Source: Cenococcum geophilum 1.58
Taxonomy: Eukaryota; Ascomycota; Dothideomycetes; Gloniales; Gloniaceae
Assembly: GCA_001692895.1 (NCBI GenBank)
Contig: KV748190.1
Span: 1,885,645-1,949,644 of the forward strand
Length of the DNA stretch: 64,000 nt
Direction: 5' to 3'
Every line of letters begins with the position of its first letter. The stretch's first letter is position 1. The notes beneath the pieces are model-generated. The model ran no database searches. It was not told the origin of the DNA and saw only the letters and a list, made by a program, of their open reading frames with translations. Made by a program: the position numbers and the translations under genes. Shown one piece after another: positions 35,702 through 48,613 of this stretch.

Positions 35702-36688
35702 GATGTCGGTTTGATTTTTAGAAAACTGGAAGTTGAAAAGAAGTAGATTGAAAGCTCCTGAGCAGATGTTAGTGATGGCGATAGCGCATATAAATGCGAT
35801 GTGCTTACAGGCACAAATACTTGATTTGAGGTATGAGGACAAAGATTGGAAGAGGGTCTGGGGATGGGGAAGAATTTGTAGCGGTGGATGGCGCTAAAAC
35901 TGCGTAGGTAAGCGAATCCTCCAAGGGTGAAGGTTCGGGCAGGTTCAGGCTTTCCGCGGCCCAACGGTGAATTCTAAACACCTATGACTGTTGTTGTGGA
36001 GCTAGAACAATGGGGCCACTCAGGCAGAACGAACGCCTTCAGATTCATTCTTGGCCACTAGTTTCTTCACCGCATTTGTGGTGGTGCGGATCGAATCGCC
36101 ACAGAGCTTCTGGAGCGGGTCGAAAGCGGACGGTTTTTGATATTGAGCAATTCTCATCAAGAAGTTAAACCTGAGGCTCTTCTAATTTTCCCGAGACACT
36201 ATAAATACCTTTTTTAATGCTGTACAATCCGTACTAGTCAAGCCCTTTAAGTTTTAATAGAAACTTGGTCAGTGGATGACCTGAACGGAGACATGTCATC
36301 CTGATATACATTAAAATATTTCCGTGGCTAAGGCGCAAGCCGTTTCTCGCGTCCAAACTTCTCGAGTCGCTACTAAACCGCCAGTGAGTGGTTCCACTGT
36401 TAAGGGGCCAAAGCTCTTACAGGAAGTCACATTTAGCAGTGTGGAGTTGGCTTGTCCTCAATCACCAGATTGGTTTCGGCCAAAATGGTCCGGGGAGCAA
36501 AATACGGCGAGGGCGCTAGGCGGCGGCTGCAGCGATTCGTTCATTATGTAATTACGGCATAGAGTACAAATATACAGACGAATGCCCAAAATGCTTGCAA
36601 CAGGCAGCGAAGTCTACCAAAACGCTACACACGCGAAAACAAACATCTCTATGTAGACGATTTAAACTTGGTCAGATGTTTCCTGGCC
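35702..36688. promoter_or_regulatory. EF-1alpha promoter region / SLS1 3' flank
   Basis: This 1-kb gap lies upstream of the strongly expressed EF-1alpha gene and downstream of the SLS1-like gene; both are on the minus strand. A CT-rich stretch on the minus strand at about 35750-35960 would be the transcribed leader. No other gene is supported. Confidence 0.45.
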
Positions 36689-39635
36689 TCACCTGTGGAT
36701 TCCATCTCCATTGGAAGAAGCATCAGGAACAAAATCCCGGGAAAAAGGGTTGTTTGCAACATCAACAACATTTTCGGAATCTTCAATGACAACGGAATCG
36801 TCATTTGTCGTAGCGATTTCAGCCGTTGAAGCATTATTTTCGGTAGAGGCCTTTTGCACATCCCCTGAGTCATCATCTTCGCGCTTTGCTGAGTTCGGGT
36901 TGGGAAGTGTCGACATATCTTCTGTGGATCCTGGGTCGGCCTCAGTCGAAAAGACCTCACCTCCATCCTTACTGATAGGCTTGGTAGTGTTCTGAGATTT
37001 TGAGCCTGTTACACTACTCAAATCAATCTTCCTAAAAGTGGTTCTTGAGATATGCTGGGCGGCCCGGACCCTCCGCAGAATTCCCAACTCAGTCATGGAC
37101 AGCCTGTTGAGAGCGGAGTCGTTGATGAGATCCGCGAGTTTGAAAGCTGACTTCACAAAGCGAGAAAGCACATATTTTTGACCCTTAGCGCCTGATTTTT
37201 CTTCAACAGTGTCCGACTTGCTGTATCGCAGCTCGAGTTCCCCTCGTTTTCCGCCTAATTGCCCTGCCTGTACGGCCGTATATGTGAGACTGTGGCCCTG
37301 AAAACCCATGCGCATGATCTGTCGATGTTCAATGCCAGCGAACAGATAATTCATCTCAATGAAGTCCTTTTTTTCCCACTCATCTTGAACTGTTGTTTTA
37401 GGGTCACGAATAGTCCATGTAGGTATCTTAAGTTTTAAGACCCGAGGAGCGGTTAACCGACCGCCACCTTGAACATCCTTCTCTATGGCATCCAAATAGA
37501 CGCGGACATTATCATCAGTAGTAGCATAATACAACCAGACCATTTGTTGCTTCTTGAACCTGATATCCGTTGCGAGGTCCGGTATGATAGCATCCGTGAT
37601 ATGCTCCCCGAGAAATGCCCCCAAGCCTCGGAACCGTGTCGTTCCATTCTGATTGATCAAAAATCGCAATGACAATCTTGGATATATCTTGCCGGAGTCA
37701 TTGGCTTGTTCTTTCGAGGGCAGTGGTAGGAACTTGTATTCAAGATTTTCTTCGGTGAATAGAGAGTTCTGGGGGATTTTGAGCTGCGTGAGCAGGCGGG
37801 ATAGGCCAGGAAGGGTGCTGGAGAACACGGCCTTTGACTTTGTCCTATTCACGCCTCGTATATCAAACTTGGACCTGATAGACATATCTGATGGTCCATC
37901 TTGCATAGGGTGGAGAACATGACCAAAAGCCGCATGTACCTGCGTTTCCGCTGTTCTAGACCATATCGGCTTGGGTCCAGCTTGCATAAACTTCTCATTT
38001 TGCAGTAAAGCGACGACAGGACGTTGTATCGCGCGAATTACTTGCATTTGGAGATGATCTGTAGACTGACCCGCTTTGGTTTGCTCGTCGGCTGTGGTAG
38101 ACTGGGTCGCAGATCCTTCATCCGAAGGAGATCTGACTACTGGATTAGTCCATCGGCCTAATCTGTGATCTCGATCCCGATAATCTAGGGCGCTTTTGAA
38201 GGCAGCCGAGAGAACAACACTTTGCTTCTTGTCCTTTTCTTTTCTAGTGTTCGAAAGAGCCAAACTATTATCTATAGGGTATAAATGAAGCATTGAAAGC
38301 AAGCAGCGCTCCGCATCCTCTACTTGGCTTTTATTCACCCCTCGGATCATAAGCTATACGTATTAGCTAGGTACTATGCGTATAAAGTGGCCTCATACCG
38401 TATCTTTGCTGACAGGCTGAATAATGGCACCGCTCATCTTTTCAGCCAAGATAATATCTTTCGGTTTGAAGAGATCAACTAGGTTTTTTTCATCACGGCT
38501 ATCTTCAGGAAGAAGTGGCCTCCACAGCTCGAGCTTGAGCCTTTGAACCTCGGTGTGTTTGAGGTAATTCTCAACATCTTGCGCGGCATATTCAGCGGTG
38601 CTTTTGTCTGCCGTGATCCGTATGACGTTATGGGGCCAGAAGATCTCGATTTTAGCATTTCGTGCTTGTCCAATTTGATCCAGAGATGTAGGAGTTCCTA
38701 AAAGAACGAATTAGCGATAGTAGTGGAGAGGAAGGCCGATTGGGAGGAGCCATACCACCAGCTGTGAGAAGAGACAGCTGCCAGTGTTTGAGAGATACTT
38801 CAAGTTCGCCCAGTGATTCAATTTCCTCCAGGAGAATAATATCCCAAGCTTTCCGCAGGATTTGATCTGCGAGAATGTATTTACCAACAGGTCCCTGCCT
38901 TTTCCGCAACACTCCGATATTCCCTTCTGGCAAGCGTTCGTCAATAGGGCTGGTGCCGGGTCGCCATTCAGATTGATGGGCAGGCTTTTTGCCCTTGCTT
39001 GAACCTTTTATTAAGCCTTGCAACATTTCACCCTCTACACCATCCTTTGTGACACCTGTACAGCTGGCAAAATAATTCGACAATTGTTTAAGAGTAAAAC
39101 CATCATAAAGGAGTGAGTAAAGTTTCTGAAATTCAACTTGAGAAAGGTATGTGTGCTCGTCCGGGTCGAGGGTAGGTTGTGGTCGAAGGCTTTCGATCTG
39201 TTTATTCACTTCGTCTTGAGCTGGTGTCGTCTTTTCATCTTGGAGGGAGGCGAAGATTTCTTCTTTTTTCAATGCCTTTCCTTTCTTGGTTTCTGGAACT
39301 TCCGCGGTATCTTCTCTGACATCGTCATGTTCCGCATCTCGAAGAATAATTACCTCCGCAGGTGTTCCCAATGATTCTACACCTAGGGATGCGGATCCCT
39401 CCCTCACCCGCTTGCCACAGCGCCCTCGGAGCTTCCCAAGAGGATGAGGGTTGACCGGTTTAGGGGGACTGCGGAGCCTCTGTTTGGTGGCATCTTGTTC
39501 TGTCGTTTGTAAAGGAGTAGATGGGAAGCTCGAGTACGGTCCTAGGTGCGCGATTGAAGGGAATCGTCGAGGCTGTGCGAGTTTAAATTGACAGCGAAGA
39601 CATACGAAGGCGCTGGATGTCCGAGGCGCCAACAT
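36689..39635 (-). CDS. Mitochondrial inner-membrane-bound regulator, SLS1-like
   Basis: Three exons, 38757-39635 (the last base may be 38756), 38399-38697 and 36689-38353, give about 947 residues. The N-terminus (MLAPRTSSAFVCLRCQFKLA, then Arg-rich) looks like a mitochondrial targeting peptide, with the CLRCQ motif frequent in fungal mitochondrial proteins. The following part (HPLGKLRGR..., TPAEVIILRD, EFQKLYSLLYDGFTLKQLSNYF) matches the fungal SLS family, which in yeast couples mitochondrial transcription to translation at the inner membrane. A central region (KIEIFWPHNVIRIT..., VSKDTLMIRGVNKSQVEDAE) has KH-like character. The C-terminal 150 residues are acidic and Ser/Thr-rich. A slightly earlier ATG at 39659 is in frame. 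The assignment rests on recalled family resemblance. Confidence 0.75.
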
Positions 39636-39970
39636 GAAGAGGAGAGGCGTTAAATACACACAAGGAGACGATTCTCATCTACCGGAGTAGAAAGTTTTGG
39701 ACATGGCCTTCACCGCCTACAGCCCTACATAGCTCGATTTTGCTAGCCGATAGCGATCTCTCCTCATGTCATATATTTACTGGATTTTCACAGAATTAAA
39801 AATATTGAGCGCTTTATTACTCGCAAATTTAAGTTTCAGATCGTATCTTATGTTGATCTGATTGGTTTTCGCTGCATTCTAGTTCTAGTTGGTATTCGAC
39901 TCGCTGCTTGTTCAGCTAGCTTTAGTTGTACCTTCTCAGGGATATGTTTTAATATTAATATTAGGATTAC

Positions 39971-41326
39971 TTATAGCAGTCTCCAACTGCGTAAGTCCTC
40001 TCTTACGTCGAACTCATTGACCTCATGAGGTGGTTTAATCCGTCTCCTCTCAGCTTCAGCTTTCATCTGATGAGCCTGTTGTTCTAAGCTTCCTCTCCCG
40101 CGCACCCCACCTGTTCCGCTGTGACCCACATCTCCAGGCCTTAAAGTCTCATGCGACTTCCGGAGACCATCGGCGCCTCTCCGCTTACTTCGGTGTATTG
40201 ATAACGGTTCGCTTTCGCTCATTGACCCGCTGCTATCACCACCTGCTAGTTTTATGGAATCCCGCGGCGTATCATACGCCTTCTCTCTATTCCCCCATCC
40301 GTCCCCACCTGCGAAAATGTCTTCTATACACTCGTCCGCCTTGAGCTCGCCCGGCTGGGCCGCCCAGTAAGCTGCAAGTGTCCTCCTGTACATATCTTGC
40401 AACTCGCCCGCTTCTCGTGATTTGCTGCTTAGTGAAGGTGTGGCTATCAAATGATTAGTACGATTTGCAATCACTAATTTAATCCACACAATGCATACTT
40501 CCAACGTCATCGGAGTCACCCTGTTCCCCAGCCATAATACCGGCGATGCCACCGAAGACTTGTGCTGTCTTCAAGGGAGGACTAATTTTGTCAGTAGCAC
40601 TTCAGTATGTAGTCATGAGAGAAACACACGCTATGAAATTCTTATCGCCTTCGGTCTGCTTCATGTAAATACTAATCTGCAACCCGGTTAGCATATATCA
40701 TGAGGTCTGATCCGTGACATACAAACCTTCAGAGTGCTATTTATTTTGCTATCCTGCATCAAATACCTCCTGCAAACCCCGTCTTCTCCTTCAGCCTCAC
40801 TCTGCTCCACATACTCTGCCAAATTCAACTTCACATTTCCTAGAGAAATCCGCTCCCCATGCCCTCCAGCAGAGTATTCTTGCAAAATCTCAAATAATAT
40901 GAATGATTCCTGCAGCATGCTGTTTTTGTCAACCGTGAGCCGGACGGGAACATGTTTATCGTAGTCGTAGGAAACTTTATGTTCTTTAATGGCACGCTTC
41001 TCCGTCCGCCCCCGGTGCTCTGCTGCTGTAGAGGATGGTAGATGCCATTTTATAAAAGAGGTACCGGAAACGAGTGGGACGTTGTTGAGGTCGATGATCT
41101 GGATGGAGTGTGAGCGGGGAAACGGAGGCAGCGGGGGAGAGAACCTCACTTTCAGATGGAGGTCAAACTTGGGCTATTTCCATGTCAGCAAGACGTCGAG
41201 GGAGTACCCGAGGGTAGATCTTTCTTTTCCAGCTTACTCTGCGAGTTTTGGGTACTGTGTGGGTCAGTGTATGGGACGCAAAAGCGTGCACCCGCCGAAG
41301 AGACATTCCTCACCAAAGGCTTGCAT
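39971..41326 (-). CDS. NT-C2 domain protein (EEIG1/EHBP1 N-terminal C2)
   Basis: Six exons: 41314-41326, 41238-41254, 40727-41173, 40630-40676, 40499-40581 and 39971-40443. They total 1,080 nt and 359 residues. The spliced start reads MQAFVPKTRRPKFDLHLKV, typical for the fungal family. It is followed by a C2-like beta-sandwich (IIDLNNVPLVSGTSFIKWHL, GNVKLNLAEYV, STLKISIYMKQTEGDKNF) over residues about 10-180. A second conserved block follows (PPLKTAQVFGGIAGIMAGEQ; SREAGELQDMYRRTLAAYWA; DECIEDIFAGGDGWG). NT-C2 domains are thought to bind membranes or Rab partners, but the fungal role is not settled. The first two exons are only 13 and 17 nt. It is divergent from TAD1. Confidence 0.88.
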
Positions 41327-41563
41327 GATGACAATGGGAAAACACCAAGTGTATATATCAGTAGTCTAGGCTTGGAAATAGCCCTGGATTCACCTAGTTG
41401 AGATGACCCCGTCAGCCCGTGAGTGAGGGCGATGAAGGACACCAATGGTGGGGCCGGGAGCTTTCATCAAGCCACCCGCGATTGGATAAATCTGACAGAC
41501 GTCCGATCCATGTAACCCTCCCCCGTCTATTGCGTACGCTCGATATCTGCATTTCTCAGCATA
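41327..41563. promoter_or_regulatory. Bidirectional promoter gap
   Basis: Only about 240 bp separate the start codons of the divergent NT-C2 and TAD1 genes, so both promoters must share this stretch. I see no obvious TATA box or repeated operator. Confidence 0.5.
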
Positions 41564-42948
41564 ATGTCTGCGGATGCAATTGCAGATTGCGTGCTTTCGA
41601 CCTTCGATTCTCTTCCTGCAAAGCGAAAGCCCCGTCAACGTGACGACGGCGCGCGAGAATGGGTTCCTTTGAGTGGGATAGCATTGTCTAAGGGTACAAC
41701 ACACAGCATCCCTTCAATTCCGGCTTCCAACAGCTTACCAATTACCCATCAAAGATGGCGAGCCCTTGATATGTGCTTCCCTAGGGTATGTTCCCGCACT
41801 CTCAGAACTCCAAGTTTTCTTTGTTAATATATTGACACTTCCCAAGGACTGGCATGAAATGCCTCCCTGCCTCTAAACTCCCTCTCGCACACGGTACCGT
41901 CCTCCACGACTGGCATGCCGAGATCCTCGCAATCCGCGCTTTCAACCGCTTCCTAATCCAAGAATGCGCCGACTTGGCCGTGGCAGGCCTACGCTCTTCG
42001 ACATTTGTACGCCGCCGTGAGGGCACCGAAATAACGAACGCGGAGTTTCAGCCCTTTGCGATAAAAGAGGGTGTTAAGATACACATGTACTGCTCTGAGG
42101 CGCCATGCGGAGATGCGAGCATGGAGTTGGTTATGGACGCACAGGAAGACGCAACGCCGTGGCCTGTACCTCCACCAGCAGCCGCTCCTTCTCAGGAAGT
42201 AAACGGAGGAGATGGGACGAGCGATGTGTCTCTGCCCAGCCTTCGAGGCCGATCCCATTTCTCCCTCCTAGGCCATATCCGTCTCAAACCCTCCCGCTCA
42301 GACGCGCCCCCCACACGCAGCAAATCCTGCACCGATAAGCTCGCCCTCGCCCAAACAACCTCTCTCCTGTCATCTCTGACATCACTTCTCCTGACCCCAC
42401 GTACCGCCTACCTATCGACTCTGATCCTACCAGCCTCACAGCACGTACTAGCTGCCACGACCCGCGCGTTCAGCGCCTCCGGACGCATGTCAGGCGTTGT
42501 ATCTGAAATTTCCTCGAGATGGGAGAGCCAAGGTTCGGGTTACAGCTTCCAACCCCTCAAAGTCGAGACCGTAGACCGGGAATTCGCGCACTCCCGCCGC
42601 AACCTCTCATCGTCTAGGCCTCCCATCGCTTCAAACTTGAGCGCAGTCTACACTCCGCACTTCCAAGAAACCATTATTGGTGGCGTGCTGCAGGGTCGGA
42701 AACAGTTCGACCCGCGCGGGGCTAGTAGATTGTGCAGGAAGTCGCTGTGGAGAGCTGTTGCTGATGTAGCAGCGCTGCTTGCAGTCCCCGTGCTTGTTAA
42801 AGCGACCATGGGCGTGCGGTATCAGGACGTGAAGGCTGTAGAGTTATTGTCAGGAAGGAGATGCGTGGAGGAGGATATGAAGGGAAAGAATGGCTCATTG
42901 AGGGGTTGGCGGAGAAATGAAGGAGACGATGATTTTCGGCTTGACTGA
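41564..42948 (+). CDS. TAD1: tRNA-specific adenosine deaminase (ADAT1/Tad1)
   Basis: Three exons, 41564-41693, 41755-41785 and 41847-42948, give 1,263 nt and 420 residues. The adenosine-deaminase signatures are present. DWHAEILAIRAFNR carries the zinc ligand His77 and the proton-shuttling Glu79, EAPCGDASM holds zinc ligand Cys141, and S-C-T-D-K further on supplies the last ligand near residue 200. The N-terminal SGIALSK-D-GEPLICASLGTGMKCLPASK region is typical of the Tad1 group. The enzyme converts A37 of tRNA-Ala to inosine. The second exon is only 31 nt. Long Ser/Pro-rich stretches within the domain are usual in fungal members. Intact. Confidence 0.92.
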
Positions 42949-44005
42949 AGTAGCCAGATCTAATTTACTTAACTCTGCATTTCGTCTCAAAAGCCGTTGA
43001 CTCCGGGCTTCGCTTTGTCCGTATCTTCCCTTCTCCCCTCCATTGTGTGAAATGAAAAGAAAGTCCAAAAGAAATTCAGTCTTATTTCCCCCGCCTGTTT
43101 CAAACTCACTGCGAAAAACAAAAAAATTCAGGAGTACACCCCCTATAAAAACTCCTGTTACAAGCAAGAATCTTTGCAAGAGGGTGCATTTGCGCGGACA
43201 TAATTGTGTCGACACGTACAGCTCAAGGTCCCGGATGACAGGGGCGGTCAAATATTGGAATATAGCTAAACAATCATCTACTAACTGGTCGAACATCTTG
43301 CAGGGAGGAGCGCTGCAGGTGTCCCTTCCGCGTTCCTCAAACTAGAATGTCACGCAGACCTCCCCTCCAAAAATTACTCACCACTCTCCCTCACTTGTCT
43401 AAACCAAGTCTGTGCGACGCTCTCACCAGACCTCAGGACCAAAAAAAAAGAAACAAATCGCCCCAGCGCAGTCAGATTCGAATTCATAGGCAAAAAACTC
43501 AGGGCGCACCCCTACAAAAACCCCTGCTGCAGACGGGAGATTTCTCTGGCCTCATAGAAATCTCTAGTCCGACCAGGGCCCTGAAGGACGGTAGGGGACG
43601 CAAAGGTTTGAAATATATGTCATGTGTTGATTAGAGGAGTTGATCGGGTGAGTTTTCCGCAGTGGTGAGAAACCGCAGCTTCCCTCATTGTTCCCCCGCA
43701 ATCTCTCATTTCACTCAGCATTAGCTAGCTCACTTACTGCCTCGCTATCTAGAAAATAAGGATCTTAATGAATTTAGTGTGAAACCTAAGCCACTAATAG
43801 AGAAATTAGAGTACATCGAATTTATGTATCTCAATAAGTCATAACACCGCTCGGTTAATGATACGAAAGCCTAATATGAGAAGTTACAAGCACACATTGA
43901 AGCTCCTCACGTCTCTAGCCTCTATGATTCAGAAACAAGCAAACAAAACCACTACTGCATATCTATATTATCTGATCGCTCAATTCCACCACCTCTACAA
44001 TCATT
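42949..44005. other. Intergenic region with a diverged duplication
   Basis: A minus-strand frame (42895-43296) contains one hydrophobic stretch (LLVTGVFIGGVLLNFFVF) and overlaps the 3' end of TAD1. A second, diverged copy of its core lies around 43435-43600. I cannot show that either is expressed. Confidence 0.35.
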
Positions 44006-45806
44006 TTATACAACCTCCTCGACCTCTGCTCCTCCACCCCCCAAGAATTCAAAGGCGCCCCACTGCCCAACCCTTCCTTCCCATCGGTCACTCAGCACCT
44101 CAATTACATTTACCATTTCCACATCCCGCTGCCCCTTTGCGTGATCTGCGTTTTGGTTTGAGTAGTAGATACGCGCGTCACCCCGCCGTCTAGGTAGTTT
44201 CGAGAGTAGCAGATGCAGGTCTAGGAAATAGGTGAATGTTCTACCGAGAGCTGGATAGGCCAGGTTGGATGCAAAGATTGAAGGGTGGTCAAAGCCTTGG
44301 TGACTGGGCAGGGGATTGGGATGATGTTCGGAGGGTGGAGCAAAGGGGTTTGGGAGGTGACGCGGGGATATGGCAGAATTGAGGAGGATGGTAACGAGAG
44401 TATGGCTGTGTGTTAGGTCGGTGAGGCTGCGGAGGAAGGTGGTTAGGAGGGCATGGGCTGCAGAGATGAAAGTTAGATAGTTGTAGCCCATCTGGACAGA
44501 ACTTACTAAGAAGTGAGGGGATATGCGGACCTTGAACATAATTACTCTTCAACAGAGGATTTAAGACTTGCGTGAGGTTGTCTATGACAATTGTGGAGAT
44601 TTTGCCTCCCTCATTTTCCGCGACTTCCTTTGATTCTGAATCTTCAATTCCTGGTCTGAAGGTTCCTGGAGCCGTGTGTGGTACCTCAGATTTAGATACG
44701 CCGCCATACAGCATGTCCTCTTCTTCATTGTCTAAACCACCATCCTCATCCTCACTATCCGCCACCTCTTCTCTTGGCCTCCTTTTTTCAGGCGATAAGG
44801 CAGGATGTAGACAAGGCGAACCTGTAGGCTCTCGAACGACTTTCTCAAGCTCCTCCCTTACTTCCCCAATTGCCTCCACAACTCCATCGAAGTCAAACAC
44901 CCGCATGATCCTTACTCTTTCTAAGATGTTCGCAACTACATCTTCAGGGGTTGATGCAGAGTCTGTAGATACAGCCTGTCCGACACTCTTTGTAGCCTGT
45001 TGCACTCTCTGAAGAGTTGCATCTTTCCGTAAGCGGGCCAGAATAGTCTCATAAAGCCTGACGACATCAAAAGTGCCCGTTGTATCGATTATGGCGGCAT
45101 GGGAAGTTGGATTAGCTAGGAGATGAGAGACAAGAAAAACGAGAGAAAGCTGGATTAAAAGTTAGGTAATAGACGAGTAAACACGCAACGGAGAAATAAG
45201 AAAAGGCGATGGAAGGCAGAGTAACTAGCTGTAAATTTGCGCCGATTATACAACCCGATTTAGTTTTTTTTTTTTTTTGAAAGAATTGAACCATGCGAGA
45301 AGACCAGTTAGAAAGCTTCGGTCGCAACCGGTAAGGACACAACGAAATAACACTCAGCCTCAATCAAATACCTAAATCAAACCTCTAGCTTCTCACGAAG
45401 CATCATGTTGCAACAAGAAGCTCCACCAATCCCGGTGAAACGGCAAAACAGCGAACTAAGCATGAATGAGAAGCTCACCTACCCCCGTCTTCCCGACACC
45501 CTTCTCTCCACTAATACAACACATACCCCCTTTCCCATGCACGATTCCTCCATCTAGCGCACTATCGATGGCCACGCAGCCTGTACCTGTTCGTTTGCGT
45601 TTCTTGCTCCTGCTTGAGATCGGCAGATCAGCAGCAGACTCTTGATCGGAATCAAGGCTAGCGAACAGAGACGACGCAAGCATTGCGTTTGCAGGCAGGG
45701 AATTGGCCAGCGGCCACTGGGGTTGTGCCATATTTCCCTCTAATTCTGCCTTGCTTGGCGTATTGGTTTTTAGGTGTCGTTTTGTGGTGGTAGATGCAGA
45801 AAGCAT
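44006..45806 (-). CDS. RecA/Rad51-like ATPase, probable DNA-repair protein
   Basis: Three exons are inferred. The first runs from ATG 45806 (a second ATG is at 45731) to about 45486, the second from about 45155 to 44553, and the third from 44457 to 44006. The first contains TGCVAIDSALDGGI followed by the Walker A GEKGVGKTG. The second continues with LVSHLLANPTSHAAIIDTTGTFDVVRLYE and later the Walker B ISTIVIDNLTQVLNPLL. The third has LTDLTHSHTLVTILLNSA and ALGRTFTYFLDLHLLLSKLP. This layout is that of Rad51 paralogs, which help Rad51 form filaments in recombination repair. An acidic insertion separates Walker A and B. The first intron (about 330 bp with a T15 run) is unusually long for this window. 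Which paralog it is remains open. Confidence 0.72.
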
Positions 45807-46661
45807 GGTTGCGTTGGGCGGGAATGGTTGATTGGTGGCTACCTTGCCTATGGCGCTCAATGTTTCACAGGTGGTCAAGTATCACAGGCCTCCACTCCAT
45901 CCCCTTAATATTTCTCGGGCCTGGAATCCTTGACAGAGGCAGAGACAGATTGAGCAGAGTGGGGTCATTCCCACACAAAGCTGTGATGGAATTTGTTGAC
46001 ATGCATGATTTTCTGAAGCTTCCATTTAAGACGAAACTCTCGGGCTAGAAACGGGCCAGCCAGTTCGCTAACAATGAAACTTAACATGCACGATTTCTAA
46101 CGGTCTTAGCAATGGTTAAACCTAGTGTAAAATGCAATGTTTAATTCTATGAATCAAGCATACTCCCTGCTTTGAGTGGTACACTACTATATCCACACCA
46201 CTGTAAACAATGTTACGCATTAGTAATTTCCCAAGATCCCACTTTGTACGCCCATGCAGCCCGTTGCAGACCCAGCCAGCGTCCAGCCTTGCCAGCAGCT
46301 CCAAGAATAGAAACTCCAATCTGCGCCTCCCTCGCCCGACTCTCAAGAAGAGATGAGAAAATGGAAAAATACAAAGGAGATGTGCATGTGAGCTGTGTGC
46401 AGTCGTACCCAGCTAATGGTTCATGGGAGACCACCGTTCCATTTGGCCTCTGAAGCCCTAGACATTCATTCCAGTACCCTCTTCATTCAACGTGAATTTG
46501 GCGAAAGTGCGAAAGACATCCCTGTCTACCGTGTGCTTAAAAATATGCGTTCATCACACAATCTAGAAGAATAGACGGAAAGGTTGTGCGGGTTAGACCA
46601 ATGCGTATTGTGATATCCAAGTGACGTCCAGATTGGGTTCGCAGCACAAAGTTTGAACCTC
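45807..46661. other. Intergenic region
   Basis: No gene is supported. It holds the RecA-like gene promoter and the 3' flank of PAL1. Confidence 0.4.
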
Positions 46662-48613
46662 TTACGAAGGCCTCCTCTCAGGTCTTGTCTTCTTTCCCTT
46701 AAGGCTCTTGACGCGGCTTAGAAAGCCGGCATTAGCTCTACCGCCATCAACACCATCCGCGCTGTCAGCTGTCAATCGTCTTTCCAAGGCATTTCTTATA
46801 GGAGAAGTTGGAGATTTAGCTGGCGGAGTAGGTGCGCCTTTGGCGTCCGCCTCAGCGGTTTTGATGCTTGCTCCTTTCCTTTCATAGGCGTCGTCGTAGT
46901 CATCGAAGAACGGATTCTTCTCGAAAGCCTTGGTACTGCCTCCCGCACTTTGCGGGCCCTTGGGAAGTGCTTGTGGTGGGCTATCAGGCATTGGGATTCC
47001 GTTTGCTCCACTAGGGCGAACCTCGTATCGCAATTCAGGGCTTGTGATACGTGGGGCGAATTCCGGTCCAAATCCACGGCGAGGTTGAGAGATACCACGA
47101 ATGCGCTGTGCAATGGATTTCTTTCGTCCAAGACCTGCGCTCTGAAGAGCAGCGGCTTCATTTTCGGATTCACGGCGCTGGATAGCCGTGCGAGAAGCTG
47201 GTGCTCCTTCAAGAAAGGTGGAGGTACCTAGACCGACAGTTTCCTCGCCATGGATAGGCTCAACACGATCTTTGGGGTTGAACGAGAGGGATCGCCCTTC
47301 AAGGGATGGCCGCTTCTTGCCGTAGGATTCGTAATTATCAGCTCCGCTGGTTGCGAAGTCTGTAAAACCTTCTGCACCTCGGCCGTGGAACTTCTCGAGA
47401 TCAATGTTTTTATTCACCGGTCCAGTTCCTCCGATGGCATTGTTCGCAGAATTGGCAGGGAACGCTTGCATGGGAGCGCGGTGGTCCTTCCTTCTGTTAC
47501 GGTGAGGATTGCAAGCATCGAAGGGTCCGTCGTGGTGGAATACTGAGACGAATGTCAGCAGAAGTCAGTCTGAGAACAGGGGCTGTACACTCACAGCCTG
47601 GTCCGTAGATACCAGTGACGTCCAACTTGTCGATCAAATCAAGGCCATTAGGCCTCTTTGACCTTCCAGATCGCGACTTGCCATCCTTGGCTCCCGCCTC
47701 TCTCTCCTTACGCCTTTCTCTGCGTTTCCGCTCCTCCTCTGGATTCAAGGATCCCTTGTCTATCATCGACGATTCAGAGTTGCGTCTTGGGCGTCTGTTC
47801 TCGCTCCTTTCAGGGCTATCAAGCAGACTCTTTTGCCCAGGCGGCCCCCTTGGCCTTGGCGGACCTCTTGATCCATTGCGCAATCGCTTCTCATCCTCCT
47901 GTGATCGCGACGGACGATGACCTTGCAGTGGAAGAGTTCCAGACCGCTGGTTCGGTGGACGAGGAGCTGTTGCTACTTATCAGGAAGTTAGACGAGCTGG
48001 TCGTGCAGGCGTTCTTGGCTCTACTGACCATTTTGTTTGGCGGACTCATTAATTGAGAGATTACTCTGTGTGGAAGGATAGTCAGCAAACAATTTCGAAA
48101 ACTGTTCAAATTTTGAATCCATAGCACGAATTGTACGAATTGCACGTCGCGGTCGCAAGGTCGGGGGAAAGAGCCGGTGTTGGCCACAAAGTGTGCGACA
48201 AAGTATGCGACAAAGTATTGACCGCCTTATCTAAAACCTTGCTAATGAGGAGCTGGGGCTTGACGTACGAAGAGTTCCTCTGCACTTGTCCCAAATGTCG
48301 CCTTTTTAAGTGACCCTTTCACCGTCGCCGACATGTCGATTAGCATGGGAGAGTTCGAAGAGTTGGCGGGCTCGTCCTCAAAGGCAGCGAAGAACGGGTT
48401 CCTTGACACTGGGCGATTACCGCTTGGCGGGGCTGGCGAGGGGATGACAGGCGATGCAGCTCTGTCGCGAAAGGGATTGTTGGAAGACAGATTGAGCGAC
48501 CCAGGAGAGGGGCGCCGCTCTATTTTTGTATGGGATATCAGCGTTTTCGTCCCCAAGAGCATATTTGAAACAGGCGAAAATGAATTACCTGGCATTGACG
48601 GCTCAGCGATCAT
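46662..48613 (-). CDS. PAL1: Pal1 cell-morphology protein
   Basis: The last exon (46662-47542) is joined by a 52-bp intron (47543-47594) to the preceding one (47595-47975). The junction reads IYGPG-LFHHDGPFDACNPHRN, the heart of the Pal1 domain. Upstream pieces are SLNLSSNNPFRDRAASP, RPVSRNPFFAAFE and TSAEELF (about 48260-48540). A short exon reading INESAKQN ends near 48027. The start is most likely ATG 48613 (MIAEPSMP) spliced to ERRPSPGS. The exon around 48030-48240 is not fully resolved. Fission-yeast Pal1 localises to growing tips and helps keep cylindrical shape; homologs associate with endocytic actin patches. The protein is basic, low-complexity and rich in RGPPRPRG-like repeats. Confidence 0.85.

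Noticed and set aside
42895-43296. Minus-strand frame as a small membrane-protein gene
   Set aside because: It overlaps the 3' end of TAD1, has only one hydrophobic segment and no recognisable family, so I kept it only as part of a region note.
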